NCBI GenBank assembly: GCA_023431055.1
Contig: JAEYXX010000187.1
Span: 1-42,809, forward strand
Reading direction: 5' to 3'
DNA: 42,809 bases
Source of the DNA: Pseudomonadota bacterium
GTDB lineage: Bacteria; Pseudomonadota; Gammaproteobacteria; Pseudomonadales; Pseudomonadaceae
The position numbers were made by a program, and so were the translations under genes. The notes under the pieces are model-generated. The model was not told the origin of the DNA, searched no databases, and was given only the letters and a program-made list of their open reading frames with translations. Positions 8,056 through 17,869 of this stretch are shown in pieces. Positions within the stretch are counted from its first letter, which is position 1. Every line of letters starts with the position of its first letter.

Positions 8056-9330
8056 TCAGAAGCGGTAACTGAGCGACGCGCCCAGACCGTGCGCGCTGTT
8101 CCTGTAACGTGCGCGGTAGGTGCCGCGGGTATCGCTGACGTGGTTCACGTCCACCGACTCTTCCTGCAGGTAGGAGTAGGCCACGTCGATGGTCATGTCC
8201 TGGTTGGGGCTCCAGCCGGCGCCGACGCTGAAGATGGTGCGGTCGCCGGAGGGCACGCGCGGCGAGCGGTCGACGTTATTGGTCGGCGACTGATCGACGG
8301 CGACCCCGGTGCGCAGTGTCCATTGTGGGCTGACCTTGTACGACAGGCCGACTGCATGAGCCCAGGTATCGTGCCAGTTTTGCTCTTCGACGATGGTGGA
8401 GAGGTTGGCCGGCAACGTGGTGGAGTCGTTCTCCACGCGGATTTCCTTGAAGCGGCTCCAGCGCGTCCAGGTGCTGCCGACGTACAGCGTCAAGGCATCG
8501 GTCAAGTCGTGGGTGATCGACATATCCACCGACTCGGGGGTGGTCAGGTCGAGATTGGCGTCGTACTTACCGGCTACGCCAGCCAGAACGCCGCTGCCGG
8601 AAACGCGGGTATCGCCTTCCAGCTCGTACTTCACCCGTGAATGGTAGGTCAGGCCGGCGCGGGTGCCGGGGGTGAATTCATAGAGCACACCGACGTTGAA
8701 GCCAACGGCTGTGTCGTCACCCTTGACCTTCACCTTGCCGTCGTTGCTGCCGAGGCTCGTGGGGTTGAGCACCGAGGAGGTCAGTTCACCTTCGATGTGG
8801 TTGAAGGTAGGACCGAAGCCGACCGACAGCTTGTCGTTGAAGCGATAGCTCAAGGTCGGCTGCACAGTGATTACCCGCACATAGCTCTTGTCGGCGTGAT
8901 AGCGCCCCTGAAAGTTGCGCTCGTAATCGGTCATCAGGCCGAAGGGGACGTAGATACCCAGACCGAAGGCGACCTTGTCGTCCAGTGGCTTGACGTAGTA
9001 GCCCATCGGCACGCCGGTGGTCGGCACCATATCGCCGTCATTGCTGCCGGACAGCGGCACAGGGCCTGCGTTGGCGCTGGCGTGGCTGATATCGCTCTTG
9101 GCATGGATCGCCGCGGCGCCGAAATAGATCTCGTCGCGCTTGAGGCGTGCCATGCCGGCGGGGTTTCCGAACACGGTGCTGGCGTCGTCGGCGGATGACG
9201 AGCGGCCGGCGAAGGAGGTGCCCATGCCGGAAATGCTCTGTTCGTTGAGGGCGAAGCCGCTGGCGAAGCCATGGCTGGAGGTGGCGGTGATGGCGACGGC
9301 CAGACCGGTCTTGAGAAGACGTTTGCTCAC
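8056..9330 (-). CDS. OmpP1/FadL-family outer-membrane transport protein
   Basis: A 424-aa beta-barrel porin. The GTG start at 9330 is preferred over an upstream in-frame ATG at 9456 because an AGGAG-like site lies 9 bases before it and the protein then begins with a signal peptide (VSKRLLKTGLAVAITATSSHGFA). The N-terminal hatch has the FadL hallmarks SGFALNEQSISGMGTSFAG and a GNPAGMARL segment. The chain ends LGASLSYRF with the C-terminal phenylalanine of outer-membrane barrels. It would take up long-chain fatty acids or other hydrophobic molecules. Confidence 0.93.
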   Translation of the reverse strand: MSKRLLKTGLAVAITATSSHGFASGFALNEQSISGMGTSFAGRSSSADDASTVFGNPAGMARLKRDEIYFGAAAIHAKSDISHASANAGPVPLSGSNDGDMVPTTGVPMGYYVKPLDDKVAFGLGIYVPFGLMTDYERNFQGRYHADKSYVRVITVQPTLSYRFNDKLSVGFGPTFNHIEGELTSSVLNPTSLGSNDGKVKVKGDDTAVGFNVGVLYEFTPGTRAGLTYHSRVKYELEGDTRVSGSGVLAGVAGKYDANLDLTTPESVDMSITHDLTDALTLYVGSTWTRWSRFKEIRVENDSTTLPANLSTIVEEQNWHDTWAHAVGLSYKVSPQWTLRTGVAVDQSPTNNVDRSPRVPSGDRTIFSVGAGWSPNQDMTIDVAYSYLQEESVDVNHVSDTRGTYRARYRNSAHGLGASLSYRF

Positions 9331-9417
9331 GGGGAAGCTCCTGTGGTGAGGCGAGGGGCGCACGCTACAGTTTTTCCTGACCCATGCCAAGACGCTGAAG
9401 TTCCCGAAATAGAGCGT

Positions 9418-9430
9418 ATTGTCGGACAAT
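9418..9430. promoter_or_regulatory. Candidate operator upstream of the FadL-like gene
   Basis: ATTGTCGGACAAT is a perfect 13-base palindrome 88 bases upstream of the GTG start on the minus strand, in a leader of lower GC than the genes. It is placed where a repressor or activator of the porin gene would sit. The binding protein is unknown; it does not match the PsrA-type GAAAC/GTTTC pattern. Confidence 0.35.
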
Positions 9431-9479
9431 TGGTGTTGATTTGTGCAGATCTTCACTCAGGATTTTTCTGACCATTAGG

Positions 9480-9959
9480 TCAGGCCACCCGGCTTACCGG
9501 CTCGACACAGCGCCGCCAGGCTTCGAGAAAGTCACCTTGACGGCCTTGTGGCTGAAAAACCCTGCACCAGATCCGGCCCATCGCCAGCAGGTCATCGGCG
9601 TCTGGCAGTTCCAGGTGTTCGGCCTCCACCAGCAGCCAGGCGATGGCTGTGGCGTAACGCAGGTTGACCGTGAGTTCCAGGTGCGGTGCTTCGAGGAAGG
9701 CGTGCTGGCTGGCGAGGCCGCGGACACGGCTGGCGAGTTCCGGGTCGAAGGCCAGATGCCGATCCCATAGGGTCTGGTGGCGCTGCTCGCTGATGCGATA
9801 CAGGCCATGGCCTTGCGGGGTGTCCAGTGCGCTGCCGAGTGCCGACTGACAGGCCGCAGCCCCCAATAGCAAGGCTTCGGCCGTGGCGCTATGACGCTGC
9901 AGATAGAGAAGGGTAGGGCGGATCACATGCTGGCTGAGATCGCAGGCGGCTATTCCCAT
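9480..9959 (-). CDS. Small protein resembling phage structural protein P5-like family, function unknown
   Basis: A 159-aa soluble protein. The ATG at 9959 is chosen because a GAGG site lies about 5 bases upstream and the longer frame to 10088 runs into a repeat element. The N-terminal half (DLSQHVIRPTLLYL...TAEALLLGAAACQSALG...GHGLYRIS) resembles from memory a group of small Pseudomonas and phage proteins annotated as P5-like or tail-associated. A row of tryptophan-rich helices follows (YATAIAWLLVEAEHLELP). No other phage gene is nearby. Whether it is a domesticated phage remnant or an ordinary housekeeping protein is open. Confidence 0.6.
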   Translation of the reverse strand: MGIAACDLSQHVIRPTLLYLQRHSATAEALLLGAAACQSALGSALDTPQGHGLYRISEQRHQTLWDRHLAFDPELASRVRGLASQHAFLEAPHLELTVNLRYATAIAWLLVEAEHLELPDADDLLAMGRIWCRVFQPQGRQGDFLEAWRRCVEPVSRVA

Positions 9960-10009
9960 GACATCCTCGCGGAGGGTGCCGGTGGAGGCCGGGCGCGTGG
10001 CAGCTGTTG

Positions 10010-10210
10010 CAGACCGATGAAAAACTACCTCGGCTTTGGCTTCCTGCGTCGCTCTACCTCCTGCATCCATGCAGTCGTGCGTTGGCAATCCTGCGTTAAA
10101 AACAGCCTCGAAATGCTCATTTACGCTTGTAAAATCGAGCGCGATTCCGACCGTTTCTCGGCTGTTTTTGCCTTGTCTTGCCTGCCTCGCTAACGTTTTT
10201 CAACGGTCTG
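10010..10210. repeat. 201-bp MITE-like intergenic element with terminal inverted repeats
   Basis: The left end CAGACCGATGAAAAAC (10010-10025) is matched at 15 of 16 positions by the reverse complement of the right end (10195-10210). The interior has no convincing gene and contains short internal complementarities such as AAAACAGCC. Size, inverted ends and lack of coding fit a non-autonomous mobile repeat. I see no clear target-site duplication at the edges. A shorter relative sharing the central block lies at 27075-27190. Confidence 0.65.
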
Positions 10211-10356
10211 GGTTCTTCGATAAAGGCCCCACCGGGAGCGGGGTTAGCCGCTCATTTTCAAGTCTAGTGCGATATTTCAGCTGTAAAGGGCTGTTTTTAA
10301 ATTGATTCCAGATTTGAGTTATTGGGCATATTTCGATTAGTGCTTAAAACCCTGCG
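10211..10356. other. AT-rich gap downstream of the sulfurtransferase gene
   Basis: This completes a 397-base stretch without genes between 9959 and 10357. After the 201-bp repeat it is markedly AT-rich for this genome (for example AAGGGCTGTTTTTAAATTGA). It contains a weak AGCGG/CCGCT hairpin near 10238-10253 that could help end sulfurtransferase transcription. I see no open frame, RNA gene or strong terminator. Confidence 0.5.
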
Positions 10357-11211
10357 TCAGTCACCGGTGGCTATCGGGCGTGACGGATCGGTGATCCATT
10401 CGCTCCAGGAGCCTGCATACAGCTGCGCCAGCGGATAACCGGCAAGGCTCATGGCGAACAGGTTGTGGCAGGCCGTGACCCCGGAACCGCAGTAGGCAAC
10501 CAGGTTTTCCAGCGGGCGGTCACCGCGCAGTTTGTCGAAGCGCTCGCGCAGCGTTTGCGCCGAAAGAAATTTGCCATCGGCCCCGAGGTTGTCGGTGAAG
10601 GCTGCGCATTGCGCTCCGGGAATGTGTCCGGCGACCGGGTCGAGTGGCTCGACTTCACCGCGAAAGCGCGGCAGTGCGCGAGCATCGAGCAGGGTCAGGT
10701 CCGGATTGCCCAGGCGCAGGGCCAGTTGCTCGGCACTCAGCAGCAGGTTGCTGTCGGGTTGCGCGGAAAAATCACCGGGGGCGTTCTCCGGTGGGGCAAT
10801 CGTCAGTTCGTGGCCGGCCTCGCGCCAGGCCTTCAGACCACCGTCGAGCAGGTACAGGCCATCGCGCTTGCCGAGCCAGAGCAGAAGCCACCATGCCCGC
10901 GCGGCGAAGGCGCCGGGGCCATCGTCGTACAGCACCACCTGGCTGTCTGCCCGCAGGCCGCAGCTGCGCAGGCGTTCGACCAGTGCGCTGGGGTCCGGCA
11001 GCGGATGGCGCCCGGTTACGCCCTTGATCACCGGGGCGGACAGGTCCTGTTCGAGATCGAGGAAGTGGGCGCCGGGAATATGCCCGTCAAGGTAGCTGCG
11101 ACGGCCATAGGCCGGGTCTTCGAGGGCGAAGCGGCAATCCAGTACCACCAGGTTGTCCTGGCCCAGACGTCGCTGGAGATGTTCCGTGCTGATCAGTTGA
11201 GCGAGTGGCAT
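10357..11211 (-). CDS. sseA: 3-mercaptopyruvate / thiosulfate sulfurtransferase
   Basis: A 284-aa protein of two tandem rhodanese domains. The first, inactive one carries YLDGHIPGAHFLDLEQDL. The second has GHIPGAQ and the active loop CGSGVTAC starting at about C241. The CGSGVTA loop is the mercaptopyruvate sulfurtransferase version rather than the CRxGxR of thiosulfate sulfurtransferases, so 3-mercaptopyruvate is the likely sulfur donor. The ATG at 11211 gives the usual length. It is divergent from the acyltransferase gene across a 96-base gap. Confidence 0.93.
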   Translation of the reverse strand: MPLAQLISTEHLQRRLGQDNLVVLDCRFALEDPAYGRRSYLDGHIPGAHFLDLEQDLSAPVIKGVTGRHPLPDPSALVERLRSCGLRADSQVVLYDDGPGAFAARAWWLLLWLGKRDGLYLLDGGLKAWREAGHELTIAPPENAPGDFSAQPDSNLLLSAEQLALRLGNPDLTLLDARALPRFRGEVEPLDPVAGHIPGAQCAAFTDNLGADGKFLSAQTLRERFDKLRGDRPLENLVAYCGSGVTACHNLFAMSLAGYPLAQLYAGSWSEWITDPSRPIATGD

Positions 11212-11307
11212 GCTGCCTCCTGTGTCGTAGCAAGGTTTGCCGGCATCATAGCGCCTAGCCCATCCGCTGCCCCCCGATCGATCTCCAGATTAGTAAGGAG
11301 CCGTTTC

Positions 11308-12114
11308 ATGCTGAGCCTGCAACCCATCGCCCGTAGCGCCAATATGGTCCGCCGCGCCGGCGTGGTTCTGGGAACACTGGGCGTGACCCTGTATTTCTGC
11401 CTGTTGGTGATTGGGCGTGCCGCCATCGGCCGACTGCGCCGCGAGCATGTCGATGGTTATACCCGTGCATGGTCTGCGGCATTGCTGCGGCTGGTGAGCA
11501 TGCGTATGACGGTGCACGGCCAATGCCCGGATTTCAGTGATGGCCGGCGTTACCTGATTCTCTGCACGCACTCCAGTCACTACGACATTCCAGCCAGTTT
11601 CGTCGCCATGCCTGGGTCGATTCGCATGCTGGCCAAGAGTGAGTTGTACCGTATTCCATTTCTTGGCCGTGCCATGCGCGCGGCCGAGTTTCCCTCGGTG
11701 GATCGGCACAATGCGCAACAGGCCCGGCGTGATCTGCAGCGCGCTCGCCAGATGATGGAGAGCGGTATCGTGTTGTGGGCCGCGCCGGAGGGCACACGTT
11801 CGGCAGATGGCCGCCTGCAGCCGTTCAAGAAGGGCTGCTTCCACCTGGCGCTGGACACCGAAGCGGTGATCGTGCCGGTGGCGATCCGCGGCATTCAGCA
11901 CGTGCTGCCGGCGCGCACCTGGCGTCTGAATCTCGATCAGCCGGTGCAGTTGGTCATCGGCTCTGCGATCGATGCCAGTCGCTACGATCGCGACAGCCTC
12001 GCCAGCCTGATGGCCGACACGCGACAGTGCATGGAGGCGCTGCTGCAGGGAGCTGAAATCGCGCCGCTGGCAGATCGCGGGATGATAGTTGTGATCGAAA
12101 ACTGTGCGCAGTAG
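11308..12114 (+). CDS. 1-acylglycerol-3-phosphate O-acyltransferase family protein
   Basis: A 268-aa PlsC-type acyltransferase. An N-terminal membrane helix (VVLGTLGVTLYFCLLVIG) comes first. The catalytic HX4D motif is HSSHYD in CTHSSHYDIPASF, and the substrate-binding EGTRS motif lies in WAAPEGTRSADGRL. The ATG at 11308 has an AAGGAG site 8 bases upstream; a longer frame beginning at 10465 runs antisense to sseA and is rejected. It would acylate lysophosphatidate or a related lysolipid at the inner membrane. Pseudomonas usually has several paralogues, so the exact substrate is uncertain. Confidence 0.88.
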   Translation: MLSLQPIARSANMVRRAGVVLGTLGVTLYFCLLVIGRAAIGRLRREHVDGYTRAWSAALLRLVSMRMTVHGQCPDFSDGRRYLILCTHSSHYDIPASFVAMPGSIRMLAKSELYRIPFLGRAMRAAEFPSVDRHNAQQARRDLQRARQMMESGIVLWAAPEGTRSADGRLQPFKKGCFHLALDTEAVIVPVAIRGIQHVLPARTWRLNLDQPVQLVIGSAIDASRYDRDSLASLMADTRQCMEALLQGAEIAPLADRGMIVVIENCAQ

Positions 12115-12250
12115 GTATGATTTTGGTGCGTGATATGGCGTTTCTCGATGGCTTTGGAGTGGAGTCTTTTGACGGCTTTCGGGTTAATGCACTAAAAAAG
12201 TTTCATCAAGGCGACATTTTGATCTGTTTTGGTGCTTTGCTGCCTGATAG

Positions 12251-13627
<1,377 letters not shown>

Positions 13628-13651
13628 GGTTCGAAACTTCGCGATAAAAGA

Positions 13652-13680
13652 AAGCCCCGGTTATCCGGGGCTTTTTTTTC
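13652..13680 (+). terminator. Rho-independent terminator of gdhA
   Basis: A 9-bp perfect stem AAGCCCCGG / CCGGGGCTT with a TTAT loop (13652-13673) is followed by an uninterrupted T run to 13679. It lies 24 bases after the gdhA stop. Two bases further is the stop of the convergent SMP-30-like gene. The A-rich flank on the other side could make it work in both directions. Confidence 0.93.
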
Positions 13681-13681
13681 G

Positions 13682-14746
13682 TCAGTGCAGTTCCAGCCGA
13701 CCGATGCGGTCGTTGTCCAGGCTACCGAAGTACAGGTAATCCCCTACCGGCTTGACCGAGGTGACCATGCGCAGGTGCGTGCCACTGGTGTCATGCAGGC
13801 TGCGGACGATGTTGCCCTGTTCATCGAGTGCGATGGCGAAGCCGTAGGGAATCGCCTTCGGCCACAGTGCGCGAGGCAGCTTGGCCAGTTGCGCCTTGAG
13901 CCAGGGGTGGCGATGCAGGAAATCGGCGTCGGCCTTGCGCGGGGTGGGCAGAGCCACCCAGAAGGTGCCCTTGCGGTCACCCTGCAGGTTGTCCGGCAGG
14001 CCAGGCAGGTTGTCGATAAAGATGTCGTGCTGGCCGGCCTTGTCGCCCTTGAGCCAGTAGCGGGTGATGCGGTAGCGATAGGTCTCGTTGACCAGCACGA
14101 AGTCCTCGTTCGCCGACAGCGCCACGCCGTTGGCGAAGTACAGACCATCGAGCAGCACGCGGGTTTCGCCGCTGGCCGGGTCGTAGCTCAGCAGGCGTCC
14201 ATGCGGGCGCGCTTCGAGCAGATCGAGCAGGTAGTCCGGCTGCTGGAAGCGCGAGGAGGCGTCGCTGAAGTAGATGGTCCCGTCGCTGGCGATATCCAGG
14301 TCATCGGTGAAGGCGAAGGGCAGGCCGTCGGCCTCGGTGGCAAGCACCTTGATCATACCCTGCGGGTCGATGCTCAACAGGCCCTTGTAGGCGTCAGCGA
14401 CGATCAGATTGCCATCGGCATCGAAGTTCATGCCCAGTGGGCGGCCGCCGGTATCGGCGAAGGTTTCCAGGCTGTCGTCTGCCAGCACGCGGACGATGCG
14501 CCCGTCATGCAGGCCGGCGTAGACCCGGCCCTGGCCATCGACTGCAGTATCTTCCGGGCCGTGAACCTGGCCGCCTGCCAGCAGCTCGGCCTTCATCAGG
14601 GTGTCGTTGGGTTCCAGCACGCCGGTCATCGCCGGGGCGGGTGCCGCATCCCAGGGCAGTGGATCGATCGGGCTGGGCGTGAGGGCCAGATAACCAGCCG
14701 CTGCGGCCAGCAGCACGACGAGCAGGGCAAGCAGTTTTTTCAGCAT
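13682..14746 (-). CDS. SMP-30/gluconolactonase or strictosidine synthase-like beta-propeller protein
   Basis: A 354-aa protein with an N-terminal hydrophobic segment (MLKKLLALLVVLLAAAAGYLAL), either an uncleaved anchor or a signal peptide, placing it in the periplasm. The rest shows repeated blade patterns such as GPEDTAVDGQGRVYAG, GRPLGMNFDADGNLIVADAYKG, FTDDLDIASDGTIYFSDASS and LYFANGVALSANEDFVLVNET. These are typical of the strictosidine synthase-like / APMAP branch of six-bladed propellers. A lactonase or esterase activity is possible but not shown. It converges on gdhA and is divergent from rnd. Confidence 0.83.
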   Translation of the reverse strand: MLKKLLALLVVLLAAAAGYLALTPSPIDPLPWDAAPAPAMTGVLEPNDTLMKAELLAGGQVHGPEDTAVDGQGRVYAGLHDGRIVRVLADDSLETFADTGGRPLGMNFDADGNLIVADAYKGLLSIDPQGMIKVLATEADGLPFAFTDDLDIASDGTIYFSDASSRFQQPDYLLDLLEARPHGRLLSYDPASGETRVLLDGLYFANGVALSANEDFVLVNETYRYRITRYWLKGDKAGQHDIFIDNLPGLPDNLQGDRKGTFWVALPTPRKADADFLHRHPWLKAQLAKLPRALWPKAIPYGFAIALDEQGNIVRSLHDTSGTHLRMVTSVKPVGDYLYFGSLDNDRIGRLELH

Positions 14747-14841
14747 TGCTGTTCTTCCGTGGCAGAGGTGGTGCGCGGCACAGATTACACAGTTCCCACC
14801 ATCGGCGGCAGGCCGCTGCCCCGTGCAATGGCCTGGGCATA

Positions 14842-14847
14842 TATACT
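14842..14847 (+). promoter_or_regulatory. Possible -10 element of rnd
   Basis: TATACT preceded by GGCATA lies 28 bases upstream of the rnd GTG, close to the sigma-70 -10 consensus. I find no good -35 box at the right spacing, so this is a weak call. Confidence 0.35.
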
Positions 14848-14874
14848 GCGCGGCATTCTAGACGGGAGAGCCGC

Positions 14875-16008
14875 GTGGCTAACGACATTCACTGGATTCT
14901 CGACGACGCCAGCCTGGCCGAGCATTGCGCTGCCTGGCAGGCGCTGCCCTTCGTCGCGCTGGACACCGAGTTCATGCGCGTCGACACCTTCTATCCCATC
15001 GCCGGGTTGCTGCAGGTCAGCAGTGGCGACGGCGCCTATCTGATCGACCCCTTGCGCATCAGCGACTGGCGGCCTTTCGCTGCGTTGCTCGAAGCACCGA
15101 ACGTGGTCAAGGTGCTGCATTCGTGCAGTGAAGACCTGGAGGTGTTCCTGCGCCTGAGCGGCAGCCTGCCGGCGCCGCTGTTCGATACGCAACTGGCGGC
15201 GGGTTATCTCAACCTCGGTTTCTCCATGGGCTACTCGCGCCTGGTGCAGGCCCTGCTCGATATCGAGTTGCCCAAGGGGGAGACCCGTTCCGACTGGCTG
15301 CAGCGGCCGCTGTCCGACCTGCAGGTGCGCTACGCCGCCGAAGACGTGCTGCATCTGGTCGAGGTGTACCGTGCGCTGATGGCCCGCCTGGCGCCGCAGA
15401 AGGTCGAGTGGGTGCTGGAGGACGGTGCCGAACTGGTGGCCAACCTGAGCCGTGAAGTGGCGCCCGAGGACGCCTGGCGCGAGGCCAAGCTGGCCTGGAA
15501 ACTGTCGCGTCAGCAGCAAGCGGTGCTGCGCGCGCTGTGCGCCTGGCGCGAGCGCGAGGCGAGGGCGCGCAATCAGCCGCGTAATCGCGTGCTGCGCGAG
15601 CATTCGCTGTGGCCGCTGGCCCGTACCCAGCCGGATAATCTGGTGGCGCTGGCGCGTATCGAGGACATGCACCCGAAGACCGTGCGCCAGGACGGCGAAA
15701 CCCTGCTCAAGCTGATTCGCGAGGCCGCGGCACTGCCTCCCGAACAATGGCCCGAGGCCTTGCCCGAGCCGTTGCCGATCGAGGCCTCGGCGCTGCTCAA
15801 GAAGCTGCGCGCCGTCGGCCAGCGCGAGGGCGAGCGTCTGGATATCGTGCCCGAGCTGATGCTGCGCAAGAAAACCCTGGAGGCCCTCCTGAAAAGCGGC
15901 TTTCCCAATGGTCCGTACCAATTGCCCGATTCCCTGCGCGGCTGGCGCCGGGAGTTGATGGGCCAGGCTCTTCTGGACTGCCTGGCCGCTGAAGGAGAAT
16001 CCGCGTGA
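14875..16008 (+). CDS. rnd: Ribonuclease D
   Basis: A 377-aa 3'-5' exoribonuclease for tRNA and small-RNA 3' ends. The DEDD-type exonuclease domain shows [12 protein letters not shown] (D and E), [16 protein letters not shown] (second D) and the YAAEDVLHL tyrosine and aspartate. An HRDC domain follows with [20 protein letters not shown]. The start is the GTG at 14875 with GGGAG upstream; longer frames run through the divergent promoter region. Its end overlaps ycgL by four bases (GTGA), so the two are coupled. Confidence 0.95.
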   Translation: MANDIHWILDDASLAEHCAAWQALPFVALDTEFMRVDTFYPIAGLLQVSSGDGAYLIDPLRISDWRPFAALLEAPNVVKVLHSCSEDLEVFLRLSGSLPAPLFDTQLAAGYLNLGFSMGYSRLVQALLDIELPKGETRSDWLQRPLSDLQVRYAAEDVLHLVEVYRALMARLAPQKVEWVLEDGAELVANLSREVAPEDAWREAKLAWKLSRQQQAVLRALCAWREREARARNQPRNRVLREHSLWPLARTQPDNLVALARIEDMHPKTVRQDGETLLKLIREAAALPPEQWPEALPEPLPIEASALLKKLRAVGQREGERLDIVPELMLRKKTLEALLKSGFPNGPYQLPDSLRGWRRELMGQALLDCLAAEGESA

Positions 16009-16298
16009 AACGCATCTGTTCCATCTACAAGAGCCCGCGCAAGAACGAGATGTACCTCTACGTACTCAAGGCCGAGGCCCTGACCCGCGTGCCCGAGGGT
16101 CTGCTCGCGGTATTCGGCCCGCCTGCGCACGCCTTCGACCTGGTACTCAGCCCGGAGCGCCAGCTGGCGCGGGAAGACATCGCCACGGTGCTGGAGAATC
16201 TCGACAAGCAGGGCTATCACCTGCAGATGCCGCCGCCAGAAGAGGACTACATTCAGCACCTGCCTGACGAACTGCTGTGTCGTAACGATCCGGTGTGA
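16005..16298 (+). CDS. ycgL: YcgL domain protein
   Basis: A 97-aa member of the small conserved YcgL family of gammaproteobacteria. The characteristic start [20 protein letters not shown] and the core [26 protein letters not shown] are visible. Biochemical function is not established. The GTG start overlaps the rnd stop (GTGA), and the next gene begins 3 bases after its TGA. The rnd-ycgL linkage, found in other Pseudomonas genomes from memory, hints at an RNA-related role, which is inference. Confidence 0.9.
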   Translation: MKRICSIYKSPRKNEMYLYVLKAEALTRVPEGLLAVFGPPAHAFDLVLSPERQLAREDIATVLENLDKQGYHLQMPPPEEDYIQHLPDELLCRNDPV

Positions 16299-16301
16299 AG
16301 C

Positions 16302-17234
16302 ATGCGCTTGCTGATTGCCGAAAACGGCCACGCCCTCTATGCCGAGCGTATTCGTAGCGCCTGTCCCGAGCTGCAGCTGGTAGCCAGCACGCAGCCCGAA
16401 CAGCTGCGTACGCTCGCCGACAAATGTGAGCTGTGGCTGGGCCAGCCTGACCTGCTCGCGCCCTTGCTGCGCGAAGGGCTGCGTCCGCAGTGGCTGCAGT
16501 CGACCTGGGCGGGGATCACGCCGCTGCTGGCGGCCGGCCTGCCGCGTGACTATCGCCTGAGCCGCGCCGTTGGCATCTTCGGTCAGGTGATGGCCGAATA
16601 CGTGCTCGGCCATATGCTGGCGCATGAGCGGCGCCTGTTCGCGCGGCTGGCGGCACAGGTCGAGCAGCGCTGGGATCACAGCTTGCCGCGCAGCCTGCGT
16701 GGGCGCCGGGTGCTGGTGGTCGGTTGTGGCGATATCGGTCAGGCCGTGGCCGCTTTTCTGCAGCCGTTCGCTGTGGAGTTGCGTGGCGTTGCCAGCCATG
16801 CTCGAGAGCAGGCGCCTTTCGCCGAAGTGGCGGCCATGGACGACTTGCCACGGCTGATCGCCTGGGCCGACTACGTGATCAACCTGCTGCCGGACACACC
16901 GGCAACCCGCGATCTGTACGATGCCGAGCTATTGGCGCATTTCCGCGAAGAGGCGGTGCTGATCAATGCCGGGCGCGGCGTTGCGGTGGTCGACGCCGAT
17001 CTGGTCGCCGCGCTCGAGCGACACCAGCTGGCTGGCGCGGTGATCGATGTCTGCCGTGAGGAACCTCTGCCACCAGGCCACCCGTTCTGGACGGCGCCGC
17101 GTCTGCTGCTCACCGGTCACAGTTCGGCGCCTACCGATCCGACGCTGATGAGCGAGCTGTTCATCGACAACCTGGCGCGCTGGCAAGCCGGACAGCCGCT
17201 GCGTGGTGAAGTGGATTTCGCCCGCGGGTACTGA
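16302..17234 (+). CDS. D-2-hydroxyacid dehydrogenase family protein
   Basis: A 310-aa NAD(P)-dependent reductase. The cofactor motif is VVGCGDIGQAV (G-x-G-x2-G). The expected catalytic residues are R in INAGRGVAVVDADL, E in REEPLPPGHPFW and H in LLTGHSSAPT. The N-terminal substrate domain is short, as in the GhrA-like or YcdW-like branch that reduces glyoxylate, hydroxypyruvate or phenylpyruvate. It is placed 3 bases after ycgL, so it is probably cotranscribed with rnd-ycgL. The exact 2-oxoacid cannot be inferred. Confidence 0.88.
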   Translation: MRLLIAENGHALYAERIRSACPELQLVASTQPEQLRTLADKCELWLGQPDLLAPLLREGLRPQWLQSTWAGITPLLAAGLPRDYRLSRAVGIFGQVMAEYVLGHMLAHERRLFARLAAQVEQRWDHSLPRSLRGRRVLVVGCGDIGQAVAAFLQPFAVELRGVASHAREQAPFAEVAAMDDLPRLIAWADYVINLLPDTPATRDLYDAELLAHFREEAVLINAGRGVAVVDADLVAALERHQLAGAVIDVCREEPLPPGHPFWTAPRLLLTGHSSAPTDPTLMSELFIDNLARWQAGQPLRGEVDFARGY

Positions 17235-17318
17235 TGCCGTTGGGCCAGGGCCGCTTGGCCCTGCCTGCCGTCCAGGCTAGACTGCCGCGCTTTTTCCACC
17301 TGAGTCCATACTGCTCTC

Positions 17319-17768
17319 ATGGCCGCCAACCTCGAACCCTTCTGGAAACGCAAGACGCTCGCCCAGCTCGACCCGGGCGAGTGGGAGTCGCTGTGCGACG
17401 GTTGCGGCCTGTGCTGCCTGCAGAAGCTCGAAGACGAGGACGATGGCGCCGTCTACTACACGCGTATCGCCTGCAAGCTGCTGGACCTGCAGACCTGTCG
17501 CTGCAGCGATTATCCCAACCGGGTCAAGCATGTGCCCGATTGCATCCAGCTCACCCCGGCGCAGGCCGATCAGTTCCAGTGGCTGCCGCCGACCTGTGCC
17601 TATCGTCTGGTCAGCGAAGGCAAGGATCTGCCGCACTGGCATCACCTGGTCAGCGGTGACCTGGATGCGGTGCATGCCGAGCGGATTTCCCAGTCGGGAC
17701 GTATGCTCAGCGAGAACAGCGTGGCCGAAGAGGACTGGGAAGATCATCTGATTTTTCGCGCGGGTTGA
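17319..17768 (+). CDS. ycgN: YcgN-family cysteine-cluster protein (UPF0260)
   Basis: A 149-aa protein with the family's cysteine cluster: CDGCGLCC at about residues 27-34 and then [17 protein letters not shown]. Further conserved stretches are PDCIQLTP and [10 protein letters not shown]. The pattern suggests a metal or iron-sulfur site of the CxxCxxCC (YkgJ-like) type, but the function is unknown. A GGCCAGGGCC...GGCCCTG hairpin without a T run lies at 17246-17263, between the dehydrogenase and this gene. TAGACT near 17278 is a possible -10. Confidence 0.9.
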   Translation: MAANLEPFWKRKTLAQLDPGEWESLCDGCGLCCLQKLEDEDDGAVYYTRIACKLLDLQTCRCSDYPNRVKHVPDCIQLTPAQADQFQWLPPTCAYRLVSEGKDLPHWHHLVSGDLDAVHAERISQSGRMLSENSVAEEDWEDHLIFRAG

Positions 17769-17869
17769 TTGCCGCGCGGCTTCGTGGCAAATCTGTCATC
17801 CGCCCATGGAATTTGCCCTGCGGCGCAGCGGTCATATGCCGCCATGTCCCGCATCAGGAGTGTTGCTCG

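Noticed and set aside
9960..10088. N-terminal extension of the P5-like protein to 202 aa
   Set aside because: The extension is encoded partly by the MITE-like repeat, and a better ribosome site precedes the ATG at 9959.
10465..11307. A long plus-strand frame joined to the acyltransferase
   Set aside because: It is antisense to the sulfurtransferase gene, whose motifs are clear. The acyltransferase has its own ribosome site and membrane start at 11308.
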